From Alphaproteobacteria bacterium (lineage in GTDB: Bacteria > Pseudomonadota > Alphaproteobacteria > Micropepsales > Micropepsaceae): a DNA stretch of 47,359 bases. A program made the position numbers and the translations under genes. Positions within the stretch are counted from its first letter, which is position 1. Every line of letters begins with the position of its first letter. The stretch covers positions 1-47,359 of the forward strand of contig CANFDA010000003.1 in assembly GCA_947445215.1 (NCBI GenBank). The letters run 5' to 3'. The notes below the pieces were generated by a model. It saw only the letters and a list, made by a program, of their open reading frames with translations. It was not told where the DNA came from and ran no database searches. Positions 36,170 to 46,864 of this stretch are shown one piece after another.

Positions 36170-36760
36170 GTGAAAATCGCTTTTCTCCGTCACGGTCCCA
36201 CCGGATGGAATGCGCAAGACCGCATCCAGGGCCATACCGACATTCCCCTCAGCAGCGAGGGCCTGGCAAAGATGCGGGCGCTGCGGCTGCCCGACGAGTT
36301 CGCCGGCGCGCGGCTATATTGCAGCCCGCTGACCCGCGCCCGCCAGACGGTGGAAGCAATTGGCCTTGGCAATCCCGTGCTGGATGCGCGGCTGATGGAA
36401 CAGCATTGGGGCCAGTGGGAAGGCCTGACCAATGCGGAAATTCGCGCCCGCGACGGCGATGATTGCTTCGCCCGCGCCGGGCTGGCCCGCGACTTCCGCC
36501 CCTTTGGCGGTGAATCCACGCACGCGCTGATGGCGCGGGTGCAGGATTTTTTGACAGAGATCGCGCGGGACCCGCGCGACACGGTGGCGGTGGCGCATCT
36601 GGGCGTGCTGCGCGCCGCCTATACGCTGGCCACCGGCTGGGCGATGGACGCGATCATGCCCGCCGAACTCGATGTGTCGCAGATTCTGGTGCTGAAACTG
36701 GACGGCGCAGGCCGCTCCGGCGTGCACGAACTCAACCGCGCTTTTTCCAGAAAGGCGTAA
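36170..36760 (+). CDS. Histidine phosphatase family protein (GTG start)
   Basis: MKIAFLRHGPTGWNAQDRIQGHTDIPLSSEG...YCSPLTRARQT. Confidence 0.9.
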   Translation: MKIAFLRHGPTGWNAQDRIQGHTDIPLSSEGLAKMRALRLPDEFAGARLYCSPLTRARQTVEAIGLGNPVLDARLMEQHWGQWEGLTNAEIRARDGDDCFARAGLARDFRPFGGESTHALMARVQDFLTEIARDPRDTVAVAHLGVLRAAYTLATGWAMDAIMPAELDVSQILVLKLDGAGRSGVHELNRAFSRKA

Positions 36761-37697
36761 GTTCGCGAAAATCACGATAGCGCTTCAGCGCCTGTTTCAC
36801 GGCGCGCTCGCGGCCTGCGCCATAATGGCCCGCGATCTGTCCTGCGGCGTAACCGATGGCAGCGGCATCGCCGCCCTGCATAAGGCCGGCAATGGTGGTG
36901 CGGACATGGGCGATGTCGTTGAGATGACCCAGCTCTTCCTGCATCCGTTTCAGCGACTTCAAATAGGGCTTCACCTTGCAGGGGCGATGCAGGGCCGCAA
37001 ACATCTGGGTGAGATAGCGCAACTTCTTGAGCGCGATGCGCAGGCGGTGCAGATCGACCTCGTCGCGGCCCCGCGCGTCGCGGCCGCGCTTTTCCATCCT
37101 CCTGGCCGCCGTCTTCAGCAATTCGCGCGCCACCGGCTTTATCTTCTCGCCCTGGCCCAGCGGCAGGCGCGATTGCGACAGGGCCGCGATATCGTCCAGG
37201 AAGTGCCCAAAATCCTCCGAGGCAATCACGTCTGTCACCGTTGCCCAGGCGGTGGCGCGGGCTTCCTCCGCACTGCGCCGCAGCGGCGTGAAGTCACCGC
37301 CGGCCCGCACGGCTTCCGGCCAAAGATCTTCCAGGAAAACATCCAGGTCGCGCGCCGGGCCCAGCTTGGCCGAGATCGCCTTGGCGCGGCCGCGCAGATC
37401 CTCGAACCAGTCCTGGTCGAAGGCCTTGCCGAACGCGGCCAGCATGACTTCCAGCCGCCGCAGCGCCACCCGCAGGTGATGCAGCGCCTCTACCGAGCGC
37501 CCGGCCTTCAGAACACCGGCCTGGGTCGAAGCGGCGCCAAGACAGTCGGCGAGAATGGCGCGGAAGGCCTCGTCGGCCTGCATCTGCTTGTTCAGGCGCA
37601 GCCGCTTGGGCTTGCCGCGCGCGGCGCTGCGCAGCAGGCGTTGGCCCGCGCCGGTGGAGCGGGCACTGGAACGGCGAAGGGCGACGAGATCTCCCAT
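36732..37697 (-). CDS. CHAD domain-containing protein
   Basis: EALHHLRVALRRLEVMLAAF ... DLHRLRIALKKLRYLTQMF. Confidence 0.88.
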   Translation of the reverse strand: MGDLVALRRSSARSTGAGQRLLRSAARGKPKRLRLNKQMQADEAFRAILADCLGAASTQAGVLKAGRSVEALHHLRVALRRLEVMLAAFGKAFDQDWFEDLRGRAKAISAKLGPARDLDVFLEDLWPEAVRAGGDFTPLRRSAEEARATAWATVTDVIASEDFGHFLDDIAALSQSRLPLGQGEKIKPVARELLKTAARRMEKRGRDARGRDEVDLHRLRIALKKLRYLTQMFAALHRPCKVKPYLKSLKRMQEELGHLNDIAHVRTTIAGLMQGGDAAAIGYAAGQIAGHYGAGRERAVKQALKRYRDFRELTPFWKKRG

Positions 37698-37716
37698 GCG
37701 TCCAGCTAAACAGAGA

Positions 37717-38535
37717 TCAGATGGGCCGTACAGGAATTCCGGCATCGGCCAGCGCCGCTTTTGCCTGGGCGAGGCTGACTTCGCCGAAATGGAAGATGGA
37801 CGCGGCCAGCACGGCAGATGCATGGCCTTTTGTGACACCGTCCACCAGGTCCTGCACATTGCCGACGCCGCCCGAGGCGATCACCGGCACCGGCACCGCA
37901 TCGGCCACGGCGCGCGTGAGCGCCAGGTCATAGCCGGACTTGACGCCGTCGCGGTCCATCGAGGTGAGCAGCACTTCGCCCGCACCGAAGCCGACCAGCC
38001 TACGGGCATGTTCCACCGCATCGATGCCGGTCTCGCGGCGGCCGCCATGGGTGTAGATTTCATAGCGCCCCTTTTCGTTGGTCGCACGGCCGGACGGCGA
38101 ACCGCTGCGCGCTTCGCCTGGCCGATGCTCCGGGCGCCACTTGGCGTCGATGGCAGCGACGATGCACTGGCTGCCGAATTTCTCCGCCGCTTCGGCGACG
38201 AACTCAGGCCGGGCCACGGCGGCGGAATTGATCGAGACCTTGTCGGCCCCCGCCAACAGCAGGGCGCGGATGTCTTTCAGTTCGCGCACGCCGCCGCCCA
38301 CGGTCAGCGGCATGAAGCAGACTTCCGCCGTGCGCCGCACCACATCCAGGATGGTGCCACGATTTTCATGGGTGGCCGTGATGTCGAGAAAGCAGAGTTC
38401 ATCGGCCCCGGCGGCGTCATAGATGATCGCCTGCTCCACCGGATCACCGGCATCGCGCAGGCCTTCGAAATTGATGCCCTTGACAACGCGGCCATCCTTC
38501 ACGTCGAGGCAGGTAATGATGCGGACCTTAAGCAT
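37717..38535 (-). CDS. hisF: Imidazole glycerol phosphate synthase subunit HisF
   Basis: [34 protein letters not shown] ... [14 protein letters not shown] ... [16 protein letters not shown]. Confidence 0.96.
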   Translation of the reverse strand: MLKVRIITCLDVKDGRVVKGINFEGLRDAGDPVEQAIIYDAAGADELCFLDITATHENRGTILDVVRRTAEVCFMPLTVGGGVRELKDIRALLLAGADKVSINSAAVARPEFVAEAAEKFGSQCIVAAIDAKWRPEHRPGEARSGSPSGRATNEKGRYEIYTHGGRRETGIDAVEHARRLVGFGAGEVLLTSMDRDGVKSGYDLALTRAVADAVPVPVIASGGVGNVQDLVDGVTKGHASAVLAASIFHFGEVSLAQAKAALADAGIPVRPI

Positions 38536-38544
38536 GACTGCTTC

Positions 38545-39567
38545 TTATCTTGATTTCGCAAGTGCGGCGATGGTGAAAAGCGCGCGGCCGGTGATCGCCT
38601 CGGCCGGCATGGCGGTGGTGCGGGTCATGCCTTCCGCTTCCAGCAGCAGATCGAGCGCGTCGGCCAGCTTTTCCGCATTCCAGTTGCGCGCCTGGGCCTT
38701 GAAGCTGTCGGCACGGGAAAAATGGATCGGCGGGAAGAATTTGCGCATGACAGTGTCGAGCTGCTCGCCCCGCGCCATGCCTTCCTTGGCCAGCATCAGG
38801 CGCTGGAAATGCCCCAGCGCGCCGCGCAGGACCTGCGCCGGAGCGGTGTCGGCCACCCATAGCCGCTCCAGCTCCAGGTCCAGCCGCACCATGTCGCCGC
38901 TGCCCGCCGCATCAAAGGCGCTTTCGCTGCGGGCCTGAGACTCGTCGCCCATCACGGCGCGGACATCTTCCGCCGTGATCTGCTTAGCGCCATGGGCATA
39001 GAGCGCCAGCTTTTCCAGTTCGCGCCGCGTCACGCCGCGATCCGATCCCAGCCGCGACACCGCTTCTTCCACCGCGCCGGGGACCAGCGCGAAGCCCTGG
39101 GCCTTCAATTCGTCGCGCACGACATCGGCCAGGTCACGGGCATTGTCGGCATAGCAGGCGATGGCGGCGGCGGATTTGTCGCCTTCGAACAGCTTGCGCA
39201 GGGCAGACGATTTGTTGAGATCGCCCGCCTCGATCACCACCAGCGCGTCGCCAACATGCTCATCCAGAAAGGATTCGAACAGCGCCGCCAATTCGTTGCC
39301 GCCGCCGCGAATGCGGATCACGCGCCGCCCGCCCATCATCGAGATGGCGGCGGCTTCGTCGAACAGGCGCGCTTTGTCGTCCAGCAGCGCCGCTTCCGAC
39401 ATGTCCACGGAATTGAAGGGGTCGGTGAGGTCGGGCACCACGGTCTTGAGCAACTTCTCGGCCCGTTCCTGCACCAGACCGGCATCGGGACCGAAGACCA
39501 GCGCCGCCTGCAGCGCTTTGGGCGGCGTGGCAACGAACCGGTCGGCCTCGTGGCTCTTGACGATCAT
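38545..39567 (-). CDS. holA: DNA polymerase III subunit delta
   Basis: AALVFGPDAGLVQERAEKLLKTVVPDLTDPFN ... RRVIRIRGGGNEL; next to the LptE lipoprotein and leuS. Confidence 0.9.
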   Translation of the reverse strand: MIVKSHEADRFVATPPKALQAALVFGPDAGLVQERAEKLLKTVVPDLTDPFNSVDMSEAALLDDKARLFDEAAAISMMGGRRVIRIRGGGNELAALFESFLDEHVGDALVVIEAGDLNKSSALRKLFEGDKSAAAIACYADNARDLADVVRDELKAQGFALVPGAVEEAVSRLGSDRGVTRRELEKLALYAHGAKQITAEDVRAVMGDESQARSESAFDAAGSGDMVRLDLELERLWVADTAPAQVLRGALGHFQRLMLAKEGMARGEQLDTVMRKFFPPIHFSRADSFKAQARNWNAEKLADALDLLLEAEGMTRTTAMPAEAITGRALFTIAALAKSR

Positions 39568-40019
39568 CGGCGCTTGCGAAAATAGGCCGCGAGGTCGAGA
39601 CGGATGTGCTCTGCGATGGCCATGGCGGCGCGCCGGGAGGAATCGCGCTGCGCCGCCAGCGTGGCATAGGGCGAGATCGCGACATTGTAGGCCGAGAGGC
39701 TGGTATGGCTGCCGCTGGTGACGGTGCCGCCCACCATGTCGGTGAGGGTGTATTCGGCATCCAGCGTGTCGTTGTAGCGGGTGATGGCAGCGTCGTTCTG
39801 CAACGCCACGCCGCGGCTGGTCTGGCGCAGATTGATGGCAAGGCGATAGCGCTTGCCGGTGGTGAGGCCGTTGGAGCCCAGCAGGTCGATCAGGGTGTTG
39901 CGCAGTTCATAGCCGTCGCGCTCTGGCATCGGCTCGACATAGATCGCGGCCAGTTGCGGCGACAGGCTGGGGCCATACATCGGGCTGAAACCGCACCCTG
40001 CCAAAGCAACCACAACCAT
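39564..40019 (-). CDS. lptE: LPS assembly lipoprotein LptE
   Basis: MVVVALAGCGFSPMYGPS lipobox; gene order leuS-lptE-holA; ORF stays open to 40121 through a palindromic repeat. Confidence 0.85.
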   Translation of the reverse strand: MVVVALAGCGFSPMYGPSLSPQLAAIYVEPMPERDGYELRNTLIDLLGSNGLTTGKRYRLAINLRQTSRGVALQNDAAITRYNDTLDAEYTLTDMVGGTVTSGSHTSLSAYNVAISPYATLAAQRDSSRRAAMAIAEHIRLDLAAYFRKRR

Positions 40020-40029
40020 GGCGAATGCA

Positions 40030-40112
40030 AACACCCCTCCCTGCGCGCGCGTGAGCGCGCTCAAAGCGTGGAGGTGGCCGTAGCAGCGCTTGCGATGCGA
40101 AGGCCGGAGGGG
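40030..40112. repeat. Palindromic intergenic element between leuS and lptE
   Basis: ACACCCCTCC ... GCGCGCGTGAGCGCGC ... GGAGGGGAGGTGT. Confidence 0.55.
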
Positions 40113-40117
40113 AGGTG

Positions 40118-42661
40118 TCATGGGACTATGTTAACGATGCGTCCGGGAACGACAATGATCTTCTTGGGCGCCACGCCGTTCAGGAAACGCTGCACATCCG
40201 GCAGCGCCAGCGCCGCGGCTTCCACCGCGGCCTTGTCGGCGCTCTTGGCGATCTGGAAAGTGCCGCGCACCTTGCCGTTGACCTGCACCGGATAGGTGAA
40301 ACTGTCGGATGCCAGCAAGGCGGGATCGTGCTTGGGCCAGGCGGCTTCCACCACTAGGCCGGTTTGGCCCAGCGCCGTCCAGCAGGTCTCGGCCAGATGC
40401 GGCATCATCGGCGCGGACAGCAGCACCAGAGCCTCCAGCGCCTCGCGGCGGATGGACGGGTTGGCACCCAGGCCATCCTGCACCGCATTGGCGAGTGTGT
40501 AGAGCTGGGCCACGGCACTGTTGAAGCGCAGGCCCGAAAGGTGGCCGGTCACGGCCGCGATCGCCTTGTGGGTGGCGGTGCGCAGGGTCTTCGAGGCTTC
40601 GTCATCAGCCGATGGCACGGTGCCGGGCGGGGCCAAGCCTTCCGCTTCCGCCGCCAGGCGATAGACACGCTGCACGAAACGCCAGCAGCCTTCGGCGCCG
40701 GCATCGGTCCATTCGATGTCGCGTTCCGGCGGCGTATCCGACAGCATGAACCAGCGAATCGTGTCGGCGCCGTAATCCTCGATGATCGTCTCCGGTGCGA
40801 TGACGTTCTTCTTGGACTTGGACATCTTCTCGGACGCGCCCACGGCGATTTCCGTGTTGGTGCCGGTGAGGAAGGCCTTGCCGTCGCGTTTTTCGATCTC
40901 GTCCGGCGTCACCCATTCGCCCGCCGCGTTCTTGTAGGTCTCGTGGCAGACCATGCCTTGCGTGAACAGGCCAGCGAAGGGCTCTGGCACCGAGACCAAG
41001 TTCAGCTTGTGCATGGCGCGGGTGAAGAATCGGGCATAGAGCAGATGCAGGATCGCGTGTTCGATGCCGCCGATATATTGATCCACCGGCAGCCAGTAAT
41101 CCGCCGCCGCCTTGTCCACTGGCTCTGCGGCATGCGGGGCGCAGAAGCGGGCGAAGTACCAGGAGGAATCCGCGAAGGTGTCGAGCGTGTCGGTATCGCG
41201 CACGGCCGCGCCGCCGCAAGCGGGACAGGTGGTGGTCTTCCAGGCGGTGTCGCGGTCCAGCGGATTGCCGGTGCGCGAGAAATCGATCTGGTCCGGCAGC
41301 TTCACCGGCAGTGCACCTTCCGGCAGCGCCACCACGCCGCATTTGGCGCAGTGCACGACCGGAATCGGACAGCCCCAGGGACGCTGGCGCGACACCAGCC
41401 AGTCGCGCAGACGGAAATTCACCGTGCGTTCGCCGATGCCCGCCTTTTCCAGCCGCGCGGCGATTTCCTTCTTGGCGTCGTCGACCGACATGCCATCGAG
41501 GAAGCGCGAATTCGCCAGCTTGCCGGGGCCGGTATAGGCCTCGGTGCCGACGGTGAAGCTGGCGGCGTCGGCCTGTTCCGGCAGCACCACGGGCGTCACG
41601 GTCAGATCATATTTGTGGGCGAAATCTAGGTCGCGCTGGTCGTGCGCGGGGCAGCCGAAGATGGCGCCGGTGCCGTAACCCATCAGCACGAAATTCGCCA
41701 CCATCACCGGCAGCTTCCACGCTGGATCGAACGGGTGCGCGGCGGTCAGGCCGGTGTCGAAGCCCAGCTTCTCGGCCTTCTCGATCTCCGCTTCCGCCGT
41801 GCCGGTCTTGCGGCATTCGGCGATGAAGTCCTGCAATTTCGGATTGTTCGCCGCCAATTCCTGCGTCAGCGGATGGTCGGGCGACAGCGCCACGAAGGAC
41901 GCGCCGAACAGCGTGTCGGGGCGCGTGGTGAAGACTTCGAGCTTGCGCGTATCGGAAAGCGTGAACTGGAATTTCAAACCTTCGCTGCGGCCGATCCAGT
42001 TCTTCTGCATCAGCCGGACTTTTTCCGGCCAGCGATCCAGCGTGTCCAACGCGTCCAGCAATTCCTGGGCGAAGTCGGTGATCTTGAAGAACCACTGGCT
42101 CAGCTTGCGCCGTTCCACCACCGCGCCGCTGCGCCAGCCCTTGCCGTCAATCACCTGCTCGTTGGCGAGCACGGTCATGTCTACCGGGTCCCAGTTCACA
42201 TCGGCTTCGCCGCGATAGACGAACCCGGCCTGGTAGAATTTCAGGAACAGCTTCTGCTGCTGGTGATAATATTCCGGATCGCAGGTGGCGAATTCACGCG
42301 ACCAGTCGATGGACAGGCCCATCATCTTCAGCTGGGCCCGCATCGCCGCGATGTTTTCGTAGGTCCATTCGCGCGGGCTGACCTTCTTTTCGCGCGCCGC
42401 ATTCTCGGCGGGAAGACCAAACGCATCCCAGCCCATCGGATGCAGCACGCTGTAGCCCTGGGCGCGGCGGAACCGGGCCAGGCAATCGCCCATCGTGTAG
42501 TTGCGCACATGGCCCATGTGGATGCGCCCCGACGGATAGGGGAACATCTCCAGCACATAGCATTTGGGGCGGTCGGAATGCTCCGGCGTCAGGAAGGACT
42601 TTTTCTCGTCCCAGACCTGCTGCCAGTGCTTTTCCGCTTCCTTGGCGTTGTAGCGCGCCAT
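40118..42661 (-). CDS. leuS: Leucyl-tRNA synthetase
   Basis: [21 protein letters not shown] (HIGH), MSKSKKNV (KMSKS). Confidence 0.98.
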   Translation of the reverse strand: MARYNAKEAEKHWQQVWDEKKSFLTPEHSDRPKCYVLEMFPYPSGRIHMGHVRNYTMGDCLARFRRAQGYSVLHPMGWDAFGLPAENAAREKKVSPREWTYENIAAMRAQLKMMGLSIDWSREFATCDPEYYHQQQKLFLKFYQAGFVYRGEADVNWDPVDMTVLANEQVIDGKGWRSGAVVERRKLSQWFFKITDFAQELLDALDTLDRWPEKVRLMQKNWIGRSEGLKFQFTLSDTRKLEVFTTRPDTLFGASFVALSPDHPLTQELAANNPKLQDFIAECRKTGTAEAEIEKAEKLGFDTGLTAAHPFDPAWKLPVMVANFVLMGYGTGAIFGCPAHDQRDLDFAHKYDLTVTPVVLPEQADAASFTVGTEAYTGPGKLANSRFLDGMSVDDAKKEIAARLEKAGIGERTVNFRLRDWLVSRQRPWGCPIPVVHCAKCGVVALPEGALPVKLPDQIDFSRTGNPLDRDTAWKTTTCPACGGAAVRDTDTLDTFADSSWYFARFCAPHAAEPVDKAAADYWLPVDQYIGGIEHAILHLLYARFFTRAMHKLNLVSVPEPFAGLFTQGMVCHETYKNAAGEWVTPDEIEKRDGKAFLTGTNTEIAVGASEKMSKSKKNVIAPETIIEDYGADTIRWFMLSDTPPERDIEWTDAGAEGCWRFVQRVYRLAAEAEGLAPPGTVPSADDEASKTLRTATHKAIAAVTGHLSGLRFNSAVAQLYTLANAVQDGLGANPSIRREALEALVLLSAPMMPHLAETCWTALGQTGLVVEAAWPKHDPALLASDSFTYPVQVNGKVRGTFQIAKSADKAAVEAAALALPDVQRFLNGVAPKKIIVVPGRIVNIVP

Positions 42662-42668
42662 GAATGTT

Positions 42669-43118
42669 CTAGTTGGCGGTGCTCAGGCTGCCCAGGCGCA
42701 GTTCGCGCGCGCGCGTCAGCACCACATCTTCCAGCTTGTGCGCGGTGTCGGGGCTGGGCTGGGCATCGCTCCACACGCCACCGGCCCGGGTCTGGCGGAA
42801 CACGACCAGGCGCAGGCCATCGGCGCGCAGCTCGCGGTCGGTGATGTAGGCCGTCACCTTCAGCCGCTCATCGGGTGCGGCGGGGCTGGTGTACCAGTCG
42901 GTGATGACGACGCCGCCAAAGGGATCGGCGGAAAGCAGCGGCAGGGTGGACAGCGTGTCCAGCGTGGCGCGCCACAGATAGGTGTTCACGCCCAGGGTCA
43001 GGCGGCCGGAGGTGCCGGAGATGACGCTGGTGCCGGTATCGAGATAGCGGTCGGTGTCGTTGGACGAGCCGCAGCTGGCCAGCAGGCCCAAGCATAGCAA
43101 GACAGGCAGAATACGCAT
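42669..43118 (-). CDS. DUF3576 family lipoprotein
   Basis: [18 protein letters not shown] ... [35 protein letters not shown]. Confidence 0.88.
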   Translation of the reverse strand: MRILPVLLCLGLLASCGSSNDTDRYLDTGTSVISGTSGRLTLGVNTYLWRATLDTLSTLPLLSADPFGGVVITDWYTSPAAPDERLKVTAYITDRELRADGLRLVVFRQTRAGGVWSDAQPSPDTAHKLEDVVLTRARELRLGSLSTAN

Positions 43119-43306
43119 CGGCTCGACTTAACCCTTGTTTTGACCGGCTTTGTCGCGCTTTTGACGGCCCGGCACTGCCGGACTGGCGCCCCGCCTGACA
43201 GGGCTTATAGCGGCGGCCCTTCACCTTCGCAACGTCCGGGCCTTGCGCCCCGGGCGCAAGTTCAGCTTATTTTGTAAGGACTTAAGAACAAATCCAGGGA
43301 GCTGGG

Positions 43307-44488
43307 GTGCGCACGCATAATATCATGGCCTGGCTTGGGTTAAGCTTGGGGCTGGGCCTGGCCCTTGTCCTGGCCACCCGGGCCCCCGCCATGGCGGAGG
43401 TGGCGCCACTGGCGCTGCCGGTGGGCAGCGCCGAACTTTTCCTGGGCGGCGCGGTGGAAGGGGCGCTGTTTTCCGCCAACCAGCCCGGCAGCGATACCAA
43501 TGCGTCGGGCATCGCCCGTTTCAACGCCTCGCTGCGGCGCATGTATGACAGCGGCTTCTTCTGGTCGCTGAATGGCACCCTGTCCGCCTCCGATCCGCTG
43601 TCGCGCGGCCGCTATGACGGCGATGTGCTGGAAAAAGCCTATGTCGAGACCAAGCTTCTGCTGGTCACCATCCGGGCGGGCATGGTGGACGGTGCCGCCG
43701 CCAACCTGCAGGTGACGGGCCCGCGTGCCGGGCAGGCGCTGGATGATGCCCAGACCAGTTTCTTCCGCGATCCTGCCGGGCGCACCGCGACCAATGTGTT
43801 CGCGCCACGCACGGCGCTAACTGCCAGCGCCAACTACGCCAAGATTTCGCTGGAGACGCCCGACCTGTTCGGCGTGACGCTGGGCTTCTCCTTCACGCCA
43901 TCGGAAGGCAAGAACGTGCTGCCCTGGCTGGCGGCGGGACCGCAGGTGAACGGGCGGCAGAGCACGATCTGGGAAGGGGCACTGCGCTATTCCGACGATT
44001 TCGGGCCTCTGACCATGTCGGGCTATTTCGGCGGCGCCTTCGGCGCGGCCGAACGCAAGCTGCCCGGACAGCAGGGCGTTTCGGAATTCGGGCTGGGTGC
44101 GCGCATGGATTACCATGCCGATGACCTGCTCACCTTCTCGCTGGGCGGTTCGTGGCGCAAATCCAACGCCCATGGCTTCGACAATCATCGCGCCTATACC
44201 AGCTCCGACACGCGGCAGGGCGATGTCAGTGCCGGTGTGAGCTATGGCAAATGGTCGGCAGCGTTGGAATATACCAACGGCGTCGCGCACGCCGTGGCGG
44301 GGCTGCCGCGCCTGGCGTTTAACGGAAGCCAGGCTTCGGTGCGCTATGCCTTCGACGAATCCATCGCCGTCAGCGCGGGCTGGCAGCGGCTGGGCTACAG
44401 CCGCAGCGCAGGCACCTTCTTCAACGGCGCGCCCAAGCTTGAAATGGATGCGATCTTCGTGAAGCTGTATCTCACGACAGTGCCGTGA
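43307..44488 (+). CDS. Outer membrane porin-like protein (GTG start)
   Basis: Signal peptide; Gly/aromatic beta-barrel pattern ending LEMDAIFVKLYLTTVP. Confidence 0.75.
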   Translation: MRTHNIMAWLGLSLGLGLALVLATRAPAMAEVAPLALPVGSAELFLGGAVEGALFSANQPGSDTNASGIARFNASLRRMYDSGFFWSLNGTLSASDPLSRGRYDGDVLEKAYVETKLLLVTIRAGMVDGAAANLQVTGPRAGQALDDAQTSFFRDPAGRTATNVFAPRTALTASANYAKISLETPDLFGVTLGFSFTPSEGKNVLPWLAAGPQVNGRQSTIWEGALRYSDDFGPLTMSGYFGGAFGAAERKLPGQQGVSEFGLGARMDYHADDLLTFSLGGSWRKSNAHGFDNHRAYTSSDTRQGDVSAGVSYGKWSAALEYTNGVAHAVAGLPRLAFNGSQASVRYAFDESIAVSAGWQRLGYSRSAGTFFNGAPKLEMDAIFVKLYLTTVP

Positions 44489-45014
44489 TCGCCGCGATGC
44501 CGCTGAAGCTGGGCGCCAGGCGCGCGGCGCGGCGCGCATCGACGCCGCCCAGGGCATAGACCGGCACCATGGCATGCGCCGCGATGAAGGCGGCGCGCAC
44601 GGGCGTCAGCGGCTTCGCACCGGGATGGCTGGCGGTGGAAAATACCGGCGACAGGAACACGGCATCGACATGCTGGAGCGTCAGCAGCGCCCGCAGCGAA
44701 TGGACCGATGCGGTGATGATCCAGCCAGGATGGCGCACCCGCCAATGTGCCGCTTCGCGCGCCCACTTTTCGGGCAAATGCAGGCCGTCGGCCTCTGCGG
44801 CCAATACCGGATCGTCGGCCACCAGCAGCCGCAACGGCAACGTCCTCAATTTGTTCAGCAGCGCGGTGCGGTGCGCCCCCCGCAGGATCACGATACTCCC
44901 GCGCGGCAGGCGGCGGGCCGCAGCCAGCCAGTCGCGGCCGCTGTCGTCGGTGAACAGCACCAGCGGCATATCCGGATTGAGGCGTCGCTGCTGACTTGCT
45001 AGAAGCATGACCAA
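44472..45014 (-). CDS. Thiamine phosphate synthase-like (ThiE/TenI) protein
   Basis: ADGLHLPEKW...ITASVHSLRAL...DAVFLSPVFSTASHPGAKPL...VPVYALGGVDARRA. Confidence 0.88.
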   Translation of the reverse strand: MVMLLASQQRRLNPDMPLVLFTDDSGRDWLAAARRLPRGSIVILRGAHRTALLNKLRTLPLRLLVADDPVLAAEADGLHLPEKWAREAAHWRVRHPGWIITASVHSLRALLTLQHVDAVFLSPVFSTASHPGAKPLTPVRAAFIAAHAMVPVYALGGVDARRAARLAPSFSGIAAITALS

Positions 45015-45664
45015 TGAGCATTCCTGAAAATCTGGCGGACATTCTGGCGCGCCTCAGCGCCGCGCGAAAGGCCGCAATTCTGCCCGCGCCCGCCATACAT
45101 CTGATTGCCATCTCCAAGACGGTGGACGAAAGCGGCATCCGCGCGGCGCTGGCGGCGGGTCAGCGCGGCTTTGGCGAGAATCGGGTACAGGAAGCGCAGG
45201 CCAAGTTTCCCGCGCTGAAGACCGAATTCCCCGACCTTGAACTGCATCTGGTCGGTCTCTTGCAGAGCAACAAGGTGAAGGAAGCGATGTCGCTGTTCGA
45301 CGTTATCGTGTCGCTGGATCGCATCAAGTTGGCCGACGCGCTGGCGGCGGAGCGCGACAAGGGCGCAACATGCCCCCGCCTTTTCATCCAGGTGAACACC
45401 GGCGAGGAAGAACAGAAGGCCGGCGTGCTGCCCGCCAATCTGGAAGCGCTGCTGGCGCATGCGCGCAGTCTCAAGCTTCCGGTCGAGGGCCTGATGTGCA
45501 TTCCCCCAGCAGGGGATGATGCCGCGCCGCATTTCGCCTTCCTGCTCCAGCGCGCCCGCGATCTTGGCCTGTCGCAACTCAGCATGGGGATGAGCGGCGA
45601 TTTCGAACTGGCGATCAAGTTCGGCGCGACGCATGTGCGCGTCGGAAGTGCCATTTTCGGCTAA
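45014..45664 (+). CDS. yggS: YggS family PLP-binding protein
   Basis: IHLIAISKTVDESGIRAALAAGQRGFGENRVQEAQAKF ... LHLVGLLQSNKVKEA ... LSMGMSGDFELAIKFGATHVRVGSAIFG. Confidence 0.95.
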   Translation: MSIPENLADILARLSAARKAAILPAPAIHLIAISKTVDESGIRAALAAGQRGFGENRVQEAQAKFPALKTEFPDLELHLVGLLQSNKVKEAMSLFDVIVSLDRIKLADALAAERDKGATCPRLFIQVNTGEEEQKAGVLPANLEALLAHARSLKLPVEGLMCIPPAGDDAAPHFAFLLQRARDLGLSQLSMGMSGDFELAIKFGATHVRVGSAIFG

Positions 45665-45668
45665 CGCG

Positions 45669-46172
45669 CTAAGTAATAATCACCGTTTCGCCTGGTAGCA
45701 GCTGTTCCAGCGCCGCCAGCACATCGGCAAAGGCCAGCGCGACGCAGCCAAGGGTGTTGGCATAATCCAGCTTGGCGAGATGCAGGAAGATGGCGCTGCC
45801 CGCACCCGGCATCACTGGATCGTCGTTGAAGCCCAGTACCGCCACCAGATCGTAGAGATGATCCTCGCGCCACATGGTTTCGGCGCTGGCGGGATAGGGC
45901 AGCTTGACCAGCTTGTTGTAGTGGGGATCGTCCGGCGCATCGCACCAGCCATCGTCGCGCTGGATCACGCGCAGCGGCAACTGCACATCCGGTTTCGCGA
46001 TGCGGTCGGCGCGGTAGAAAATCTCGCGCACCGGCCACGCACCTTTCGGCGTGATGCCGTCGCCCTCGCCGCCCTTGACGGCGATGCCGCCCGGCCCGAT
46101 GGCGGCGCGGCGTGCGCCTACGCCCCAGTCCAGCACGGCGGTATCGCCCTGCATTGTCACGTGCAAATCCAT
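45669..46172 (-). CDS. L,D-transpeptidase (YkuD) family protein
   Basis: GDGITPKGAWPVREIFYRADR ... DDPHYNKLVKLP ... GSAIFLHLAKLDYANTLGCVAL. Confidence 0.9.
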   Translation of the reverse strand: MDLHVTMQGDTAVLDWGVGARRAAIGPGGIAVKGGEGDGITPKGAWPVREIFYRADRIAKPDVQLPLRVIQRDDGWCDAPDDPHYNKLVKLPYPASAETMWREDHLYDLVAVLGFNDDPVMPGAGSAIFLHLAKLDYANTLGCVALAFADVLAALEQLLPGETVIIT

Positions 46173-46186
46173 GGGAGGCTTATAGC

Positions 46187-46756
46187 CTAATTGAGGCCGA
46201 CGGGGACGAGCCCCTGGCTGCGGCGATAGGCGTACATCGCCCGCGCCGCCAGTTCGCTGTCCATGCCCCTGGCGGTCATGGCGCTGCCCAGGGCCAGCAT
46301 ATCCGCGCCATCATGGGCGACAGCGGCGGGCGTGGCGGCTGCGACCTGTACCGGCGTCTTTTCGTCATCGTCCAGGCCCAGCGCATCCGTGGCCAGCGCC
46401 AGGACGGTCGAACCGAAATCCTTGCCGGTGATCGCTTAGAAAGCGCTATCGGCAACAGCGCCGACCGCGCCCCACAGCCCGCCATAAAGCGCATCACCCG
46501 CAACCTTGGCCACCGTGCCGATCTTGTCGTCGGTCAGGTCGCGATAGAGGGTACCCACCACGGGCAGGTGTTGCAGCGGATTGACGATGTCGAGCAGGTC
46601 TTCAAAGGCGGTGTCGAGGAAACCTTCACCCTCGCTCTTGGATGTCGCCGCCTTGCTCACGGCATGAGACGCAGCCACGCTTTCGCGCGAGCGAAGCTGC
46701 GCGGGGTCCATGTGACGCATGATGTCGAGAGCGGGAATCGCCTGAAACCCAAGCAA
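46187..46756 (-). pseudogene. Hypothetical protein interrupted by an in-frame TAA (46438-46436)
   Basis: MLGFQAIPALDIMRHMDP...LYGGLWGAVGAVADSAF*AITGKDFGSTVLALATDALGLDDDEKTPVQVA...RAMYAYRRSQGLVPVGLN*; 82 open codons follow the stop in the same frame. Confidence 0.6.
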
Positions 46757-46864
46757 GCGCTGCCCCAGAACGGAAGCGGCGGATTTGCAGGCTTTTCAAC
46801 GCCTGCGGAGGCGGCAGCCCGGCAGAAATTGCCGCCACATCGTCCCTTGGACTAGAGTTGCCCC

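Noticed and set aside
35377-36200. Similar starts of xthA (ATGAAAATCGCCAC) and the next gene (GTGAAAATCGCTTT), considered as a third duplicated start
   Set aside because: Similarity ends after ~10 nt and the proteins diverge at once (MKIATWN versus MKIAFLRHG); both match their own families, so likely coincidence.
37717-38535. Insertion-like segment in HisF ([34 protein letters not shown])
   Set aside because: Common variable loop in HisF of this class; flanking motifs intact.
43240-43265. Near-palindrome CTTGCGCCCCGGGCGCAAG before the porin gene
   Set aside because: Could be a terminator or operator, but there is no T-tract, no second copy seen and no further support.
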